Source: Pedobacter suwonensis
GTDB lineage: Bacteria > Bacteroidota > Bacteroidia > Sphingobacteriales > Sphingobacteriaceae
Reading direction: 5' to 3'
Length of the DNA: 64,000 nt
Assembly: GCF_900111825.1 (NCBI RefSeq)
Contig: NZ_FOJM01000001.1
Span: 452,989-516,988 of the forward strand
The position numbers and the translations under genes are program-made. This document shows, one piece after another, positions 59,519-64,000 of the stretch. Position 1 is the stretch's first letter. The number at the start of each line of letters is the position of its first letter. Under the pieces are notes generated by a model that did no database searches, was not told where the DNA came from, and saw only the letters and a list, made by a program, of their open reading frames with translations.

Positions 59519-59866
59519 TATCTATTTTTTCTACCAATACGATGAAAATCTGGCATACGCTACAGTTAGAAGATTATTTTCTAAATAAAATCAGAAACAA
59601 ATACTATTTAGACATAATGAACAAGCTCATTGAATTTAGCATTGTTAGTCTTGGAAAATTTGTTCTACAATTTAATATAATTGAAGGCTTTTTCTCAGAA
59701 CGTTAAACCATGAGCAACCGTTATTCCCAAAGGGATTGGGAATCTTAATGCAAGCGCTTTAGGTTTCCTGTGTGCACGAGAACGGTCTTCGATTACATCA
59801 GGCTAAGTTTAGATCAAAACTGGTTGTATAAAAACTGGCCTTAACATTAATTGAACAAGAAAATAT
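59519..59866. other. divergent intergenic region
   Basis: No gene. Contains ATTCCCAA...TTGGGAAT followed by 'tcttaatgc' (about 59729-59755), matching the element near 28261-28293. Confidence 0.5.
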
Positions 59867-59874
59867 TAAGTTTG
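59867..59874 (+). promoter_or_regulatory. -7 element of the HAD phosphatase gene
   Basis: TAAGTTTG matches TAnnTTTG, 26 bases upstream of the ATG at 59901. No -33 TTTG at consensus spacing. Confidence 0.5.
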
Positions 59875-59900
59875 CAGATAAACGGATTAACTTTTAGCAC

Positions 59901-60683
59901 ATGAAACAAGGATTATTAATCGATATGGATGGGGTGATCTATAGTGGGGAGGCACTCATCACCGGAGCAGACAAATTCATTAAAAAACTGATCGACGAAG
60001 CGATCCCCTTCGCGTTTATGACAAACAATAGCCAAAGAACCCCTTTGGAAGTGGTACGCAAATTAAAGGGTTTGGGAATAAAGGTTGAAGAAAGTCATGT
60101 ATACACCAGCGCAATGGCTACAGGAAAATTTCTTTCCGATCAAAATCCGAATGGTACCGCTTATGTATTGGGTGAAGGCGGTTTATTAAGCAGTTTGCAC
60201 GATCATGGCATTACTTTGGTGAATACCGACCCTGAATTTGTTGTATTGGGAGAAGGCAGAAACTTTACACTCGAAATGGTTCAGCGTGCGGTTGATATGA
60301 TTTTGGCGGGCGCTAAATTTATCACCACCAACAGAGATCCATCGCCGAAAAAACCAGGATGGAATAACCTTGGGATTGCAGCCACCACCGCCATGATTGA
60401 AGAAGCAACGGGCAGAAAAGCCTTTGTTACCGGTAAACCGAGTCCGGTGATGATGCGTTCGGCACGTAAATTCTTGGGCTTGGAAACCAGTGAAACCACT
60501 GTTATCGGCGATACCATGGAAACTGATATACAGGGCGGCGTACAGATGGGTTACAAAACCATTCTGGTGCTCTCTGGCATATCAAGCAAGGATACCCTGG
60601 GACATTATGCCTTTAAGCCTGATATGATTGCAAGTTCAGTTGATGAGATAACATTTCCGCTAAACTGGTGGGAGAATAAATAG
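59901..60683 (+). CDS. HAD superfamily IIA phosphatase (NagD-like)
   Basis: 260 residues. Motif I DMDGVIYSG (8-16, nucleophile Asp and acid Asp), motif II in FMTNNSQRTP, a C2-type cap between about 60 and 175, the lysine in VTGKPSPVMM, and motif IV GDTMETDIQGG. NagD-like enzymes dephosphorylate nucleoside monophosphates and sugar or glycolytic phosphates such as phosphoglycolate; the exact substrate is not predictable. Stands alone, followed by a short AGTC-rich repeat. Confidence 0.94.
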   Translation: MKQGLLIDMDGVIYSGEALITGADKFIKKLIDEAIPFAFMTNNSQRTPLEVVRKLKGLGIKVEESHVYTSAMATGKFLSDQNPNGTAYVLGEGGLLSSLHDHGITLVNTDPEFVVLGEGRNFTLEMVQRAVDMILAGAKFITTNRDPSPKKPGWNNLGIAATTAMIEEATGRKAFVTGKPSPVMMRSARKFLGLETSETTVIGDTMETDIQGGVQMGYKTILVLSGISSKDTLGHYAFKPDMIASSVDEITFPLNWWENK

Positions 60684-60765
60684 TTTGGAGTTGGGAGTTT
60701 GGAGTCGAGAGTCTTTAGTCCAGAGTCCTCAGTCAAGAGTCTTTAGTCCAGAGTCTTTAGTCTTA
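60684..60765. repeat. short AGTC-rich tandem repeat
   Basis: Repeats of 'gagtctttagtccagagtc' and shorter variants fill the gap between the HAD gene and the convergent small gene. Simple, degenerate, non-coding. Confidence 0.7.
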
Positions 60766-60767
60766 AA

Positions 60768-61037
60768 CTATTTGGTAGTGGAAAAAAATGAAGGGGAACT
60801 GGGATTTACAGGCTTAAAAAAACTTAACCGATAGTCTGTTGAAGATACAAAAGGCGTCAGGTCAAACTTAGCAACTGCATCAGCCCGATCAAACCAATGT
60901 GATTGGGCTGAATCAATTGCAACCTGCTTATGCACCGGTATGGCCGGCGTTTTTTTATCGTTAAATTTATTTGAATTGATTAACAGCCCGGTTGCTGGTA
61001 TAACCATCAATAGCGCTACGCAGGAAATCAGTCTCAT
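60768..61037 (-). CDS. small exported hypothetical protein
   Basis: 89 residues. A hydrophobic N-terminus (MRLISCVALLMVIPATGLLI) could be a signal anchor, or a lipoprotein signal if Cys6 is ignored. The rest is polar and ends FFSTTK. No family recognised. The frame is intact and opens 220 bases upstream of the GH36 stop side. Moderate support only. Confidence 0.5.
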   Translation of the reverse strand: MRLISCVALLMVIPATGLLINSNKFNDKKTPAIPVHKQVAIDSAQSHWFDRADAVAKFDLTPFVSSTDYRLSFFKPVNPSSPSFFSTTK

Positions 61038-61261
61038 ATCATTTTGCTTAAATCATCATATTACTTGGTTCGCTCTGTTAAACAAATATGATATGATGTT
61101 ATTAGCTGGATGATTAGCCAGCATTATGAAATTGTTAAAGTTACAATGCAGTTTTAATTCATTATTAAGTATTTAAGTTTTATAAGGTGAGATAATAATG
61201 GTTTTATAAAATGGTTCGTGTTGACACGAACCATTGCGATACGAACCAGGCGATTGTTTTA

Positions 61262-63472
61262 TTATTTTACTTCCTCAAACTTCAGTACTACGCTCGTTCT
61301 GCTGGCAGTTAAAACCGGGTTGAACCCGATATTCATCAAAAAATCTCCTGTATAAATTCTGTTGGCATCAATTGACGATTTGGTGTCTGGAAATAAGTTA
61401 ATTTCTCTGATCTGATATTTCTTTGCGGCATCTAATCCATTCAATTTAATGGGATATTTACTGCTTTCACCATAACGGTAATTTACCAGATAGTTAAAAA
61501 TCACACCTTCCGTTTTTTGCTCATTTACATACAACATCGAAGCGACGCTGCCGGTACGCGGATCTGCCAACCGGTATTGTTCGCCATGCCAGATAATCTC
61601 CTTTACTTCGTTATAGTTTTTAATAGCCTCCTGGCAAAATTGAAGTTCTTTCTCAGGTAATTTGCTAACCACAATATCAAAGCCCAATTTACCCATCATG
61701 GCTACATCCGTACGGAATTTTATCGGTTGTTTACCCCAATCGGTTACATGATTGGAGGTACTGATTGCCGGATAGAAATAAGAGTATTCCCATTGCATAA
61801 ATATCCTTTCCAATGGGTCGGTATTATCGCTGGGCCAAAATTCGGTAAAATACTGTAGCGCAGCATAATCTACCCTACCGCCACCGCCAGAGCATAACAT
61901 CATAGGTACAGTTGGATATTTTGCACGGATGCGTTGTAATACATTGTACAAACCTTTTACATAATCAATGTAAAAATGCGACTGATTTTTCTGGTGAGCG
62001 GAATAGGCATTGTAAACTACTGCATTGCAATCCCATTTAATGTTAGCCAGTTTTGGATTTCTGGTAAATAACCCATCAACTACCCCAAATACAAAATCCT
62101 GTACCTTTGGGTTCGAAAGATCAAGTTCCAGCTGGTTCCTGAAATAATATTCAGGACGACCTGGCTGTTTCACCACCCAATCCGGATGTTTTTCATATAG
62201 TTCACTTTTCGGACTCACCATTTCAGGTTCAATCCAGATCCCAAACCGGGTACCGGCATTATCGGCTTCCTTTACCAATGAGGCAATCCCATTAGGAAGT
62301 TTCTTTTTGTTTTCCTGCCAGTCGCCGAGTGCTGCATTGTCGCTGTTACGCGGATATTTATTGCCAAACCAACCATCATCCAGTAAAAAAAAATCGACAC
62401 CCAGTTTTTTGGTATCTTTAAGCAATTCAGCAAGTTTCTGTTCGTTAAAATCGAAATAAGTAGCTTCCCAATTATTTAAAAGCGTTAGGCGGTTACCTTT
62501 ACCATCCAATATTTTATAGTTGCGTGCCCAGTTCTGCAGTTTTCTGCTCGCATCGCCCTTCCCCTGGTCAGAGAAAGTATATAAAAACGCCGGCGTGGTA
62601 AAAATTTCACCTGGTTTTAAGCTGTAAGGAGATGCATAATTATTCATCCCTGCAATAATGCGCAGGTTATCCTGATAATCGAGTTCCAGGTCAATCTTAA
62701 AATTACCACTCCACTCTAAAGCACCGTATAAAACATTGCCTGCATTCTCTTCGGCAGGTTTACCCATCGAAATCATAAAAACGGAAGGCTGAAAAAGATT
62801 GGTCCTTGTACCCAATTTGCTATCCAGGGTTTTAATGCCATGGGTAATTTCACTTTGCTCAGGCTGCATTTCCTTCGCCCAATCGCCATGAAATTGGTTA
62901 AGCCAAAAATGTGGTGATTTTAAGTGCAGGTTTGCCGAAGCATATTTATTTAATATCACCGTTCCTTTTTCGTTATGCTTAATTTCCGTCCACTGCTCTA
63001 CCACATCCTGCTTATAAAACGATTTGTAAAACAGGGTTACTTCAAAATTGTATATCGGGTCTTTTAACCTGATTTTCAGCAGACTTACATTATCATCTAT
63101 TTTAATAACAGTATGATCCACGTACTTCAGATCAAGTGAATTATTTCCATCGGCATGGGTAACGCTAATGGCCGGTTCAACCAGGTTTCTCGAACCTGAT
63201 GGTGTATAAGCCGAATTTAACTGTCCGGTATAATCTTCTGTCTGTTTGTACTGGCTACTGATCTGTTCATATTCCTGTTTATCAGCCAGTTTTTTTCCAA
63301 AAAATATTGTGTTTACATCTTTTTTAGCATCTGCTTGCAAAACCAGCGCATTATGAGCCGTTTCGATAGGTATTATGGCTTGTGCATTAAGCTTGGTTAG
63401 CGCAAAAAGGGAAAGCGAAATCGCCAGCACCCCGTGCCTCATATAACCTTGAAATTGATCTGATCTGTTCAT
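61262..63472 (-). CDS. GH36 alpha-galactosidase, secreted
   Basis: 736 residues with an N-terminal hydrophobic segment (LAISLSLFALTKLNAQ) as export signal. GH36 retaining enzymes release alpha-1,6-linked galactose from raffinose-type sugars or galactomannan. Order of parts: N-terminal beta-supersandwich (about 30-310), the (beta/alpha)8 barrel with NNWEATYFDF, FFLLDDGWFG, GIWIEPEMVSP, the nucleophile Asp in IKWDCN and the acid/base Asp in WPSDNTDP, and a C-terminal beta domain. It lies 44 bases downstream of a second carbohydrate-active gene on the same strand, so the two are probably cotranscribed. Confidence 0.96.
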   Translation of the reverse strand: MNRSDQFQGYMRHGVLAISLSLFALTKLNAQAIIPIETAHNALVLQADAKKDVNTIFFGKKLADKQEYEQISSQYKQTEDYTGQLNSAYTPSGSRNLVEPAISVTHADGNNSLDLKYVDHTVIKIDDNVSLLKIRLKDPIYNFEVTLFYKSFYKQDVVEQWTEIKHNEKGTVILNKYASANLHLKSPHFWLNQFHGDWAKEMQPEQSEITHGIKTLDSKLGTRTNLFQPSVFMISMGKPAEENAGNVLYGALEWSGNFKIDLELDYQDNLRIIAGMNNYASPYSLKPGEIFTTPAFLYTFSDQGKGDASRKLQNWARNYKILDGKGNRLTLLNNWEATYFDFNEQKLAELLKDTKKLGVDFFLLDDGWFGNKYPRNSDNAALGDWQENKKKLPNGIASLVKEADNAGTRFGIWIEPEMVSPKSELYEKHPDWVVKQPGRPEYYFRNQLELDLSNPKVQDFVFGVVDGLFTRNPKLANIKWDCNAVVYNAYSAHQKNQSHFYIDYVKGLYNVLQRIRAKYPTVPMMLCSGGGGRVDYAALQYFTEFWPSDNTDPLERIFMQWEYSYFYPAISTSNHVTDWGKQPIKFRTDVAMMGKLGFDIVVSKLPEKELQFCQEAIKNYNEVKEIIWHGEQYRLADPRTGSVASMLYVNEQKTEGVIFNYLVNYRYGESSKYPIKLNGLDAAKKYQIREINLFPDTKSSIDANRIYTGDFLMNIGFNPVLTASRTSVVLKFEEVK

Positions 63473-63516
63473 TTGTGTTAAATAGTAATTACTGATTTTT
63501 ATAGATAGAGGATTGG

Positions 63517-64000
63517 TTAGTTGTTAGGGTTTGAGGGTAATTTAAAGATAAGAGCATCTTTTCCGCCCAGATTGATCGTTTGGTTGTGATGAAGAGACTC
63601 CACTTTTCGGGTGATCAGGTTTTCGGCTATATAAGTATCGGTTGGCTTCAAACCAATTCCGGTAAAGTCGATATGAAAAGCTTTTGTAGCATCGCTATAA
63701 TTAAATATGGCCAGGTATTTTATATTACCAGCCTGTTTTACAAATAATTGCGATGCCGATTTACCCCTGTTGCCTTCTACCGGAACAAATGCCTTTCCAT
63801 CCTGCAAAACCTTCAATATTTCAGTATTGTTCAATAATCGCTTTGCGGTACCTGCCCATTTGCCGTAAATTGAAAAATCATCGCCGGTAATGCAGGTACC
63901 CGTAACAATTGCCGATAAAAACCTGGCAGCATTCTCGCCATCTGACTGATCAGAAAAAACAACATGATCGGCGTCGATATAATCATAGAGGTAAGTTTGC
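63517..64000 (-). CDS. glycoside hydrolase, C-terminal part, cut by window edge
   Basis: The frame is open to the right edge of the window, so the N-terminus is missing; an apparent TTG start at 63834 is internal. About 160 residues are visible: YLYDYIDADHVVFSD, NAARFLSAIVTGTCITGDDFS in pieces, then a beta-sandwich domain (from about ASQLFVKQAGNIKYLAIFN) as found at the end of alpha-galactosidase-type enzymes of families 27/36. Catalytic residues are outside the window or not identifiable. It probably heads a galactoside-degrading operon with the GH36 gene. Confidence 0.7.
   Translation of the reverse strand, partial: QTYLYDYIDADHVVFSDQSDGENAARFLSAIVTGTCITGDDFSIYGKWAGTAKRLLNNTEILKVLQDGKAFVPVEGNRGKSASQLFVKQAGNIKYLAIFNYSDATKAFHIDFTGIGLKPTDTYIAENLITRKVESLHHNQTINLGGKDALIFKLPSNPNN

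Noticed and set aside
1-64000. tRNA, rRNA, CRISPR, prophage or transposase genes
   Set aside because: No T-loop-like GGTTCRANTCC in suitable context, no spaced identical repeats, and no integrase or transposase motifs found by reading both strands; a covariance-model scan could still find a tRNA I missed.

Overview
The window looks like a chromosomal segment of a Bacteroidota bacterium, most likely Sphingobacteriaceae and Pedobacter-like. The evidence is mixed. Many genes are preceded by the Bacteroidota -7 element TAnnTTTG, and Shine-Dalgarno sequences are scarce. The genome encodes secreted glycoside hydrolases (GH92, GH29, GH36), a TPR/PD40/OmpA envelope protein, a DUF6364/PIN pair and DUF4142 proteins. 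Protein style and moderate GC content agree; I made no species-level comparison. I see no rRNA, tRNA, CRISPR array, phage or insertion sequence.

Layout. 0-11 kb: housekeeping and envelope genes (acyl-CoA thioesterase, MATE exporter with a candidate leader peptide, lepA-folD, a DUF6364/PIN toxin-antitoxin pair, a Rieske protein, queE, an OmpA/PD40 protein, a YceH-like protein). 11-17.5 kb: a fabF-type synthase, a TetR regulator with two clear palindromic operators controlling itself and an SDR enzyme, and an AraC regulator followed by two paralogous SDR genes. 17.4-31.4 kb: GH92, mnmA, azoR, two DUF4142 proteins, a stress-type SDR, GH29, a beta-barrel pseudogene with one in-frame stop, and a CoiA-like protein, separated by repeat-rich spacers. 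31.5-35.8 kb: pta-ackA, a VOC protein and a DinB protein.

35.9-43.1 kb is the most interesting part. Five tightly packed minus-strand genes encode, in transcription order, an FAD disulfide reductase, an ABC ATPase, a permease fused to its substrate-binding domain, EgtB and EgtD. A class V PLP enzyme, a candidate EgtE, converges on egtD so closely that the two stop codons share bases. I read this as an ergothioneine module that joins synthesis, EgtUV-type uptake and possibly reduction of the oxidised thiol. The substrate-binding domain has its two halves in swapped order (circular permutation).

43.2-50 kb holds a second compact operon: PxpB-PxpC-PxpA (5-oxoprolinase), an NRAMP-fold transporter and an M1 aminopeptidase. 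50-64 kb: a lone GHKL ATPase, a tandem hairpin repeat, cysE-cysM, a large propeller/HEAT/cytochrome c protein, an SGNH hydrolase, an esterase, a HAD phosphatase, a GH36 alpha-galactosidase and the 3' end of a further carbohydrate-active protein cut by the window edge.

Most convergent gene pairs are separated by long dispersed palindromes that probably end transcription in both directions; the egtD/PLP enzyme pair is the exception. At least four genes have the -7 element exactly four bases before the start codon, which predicts leaderless mRNAs.
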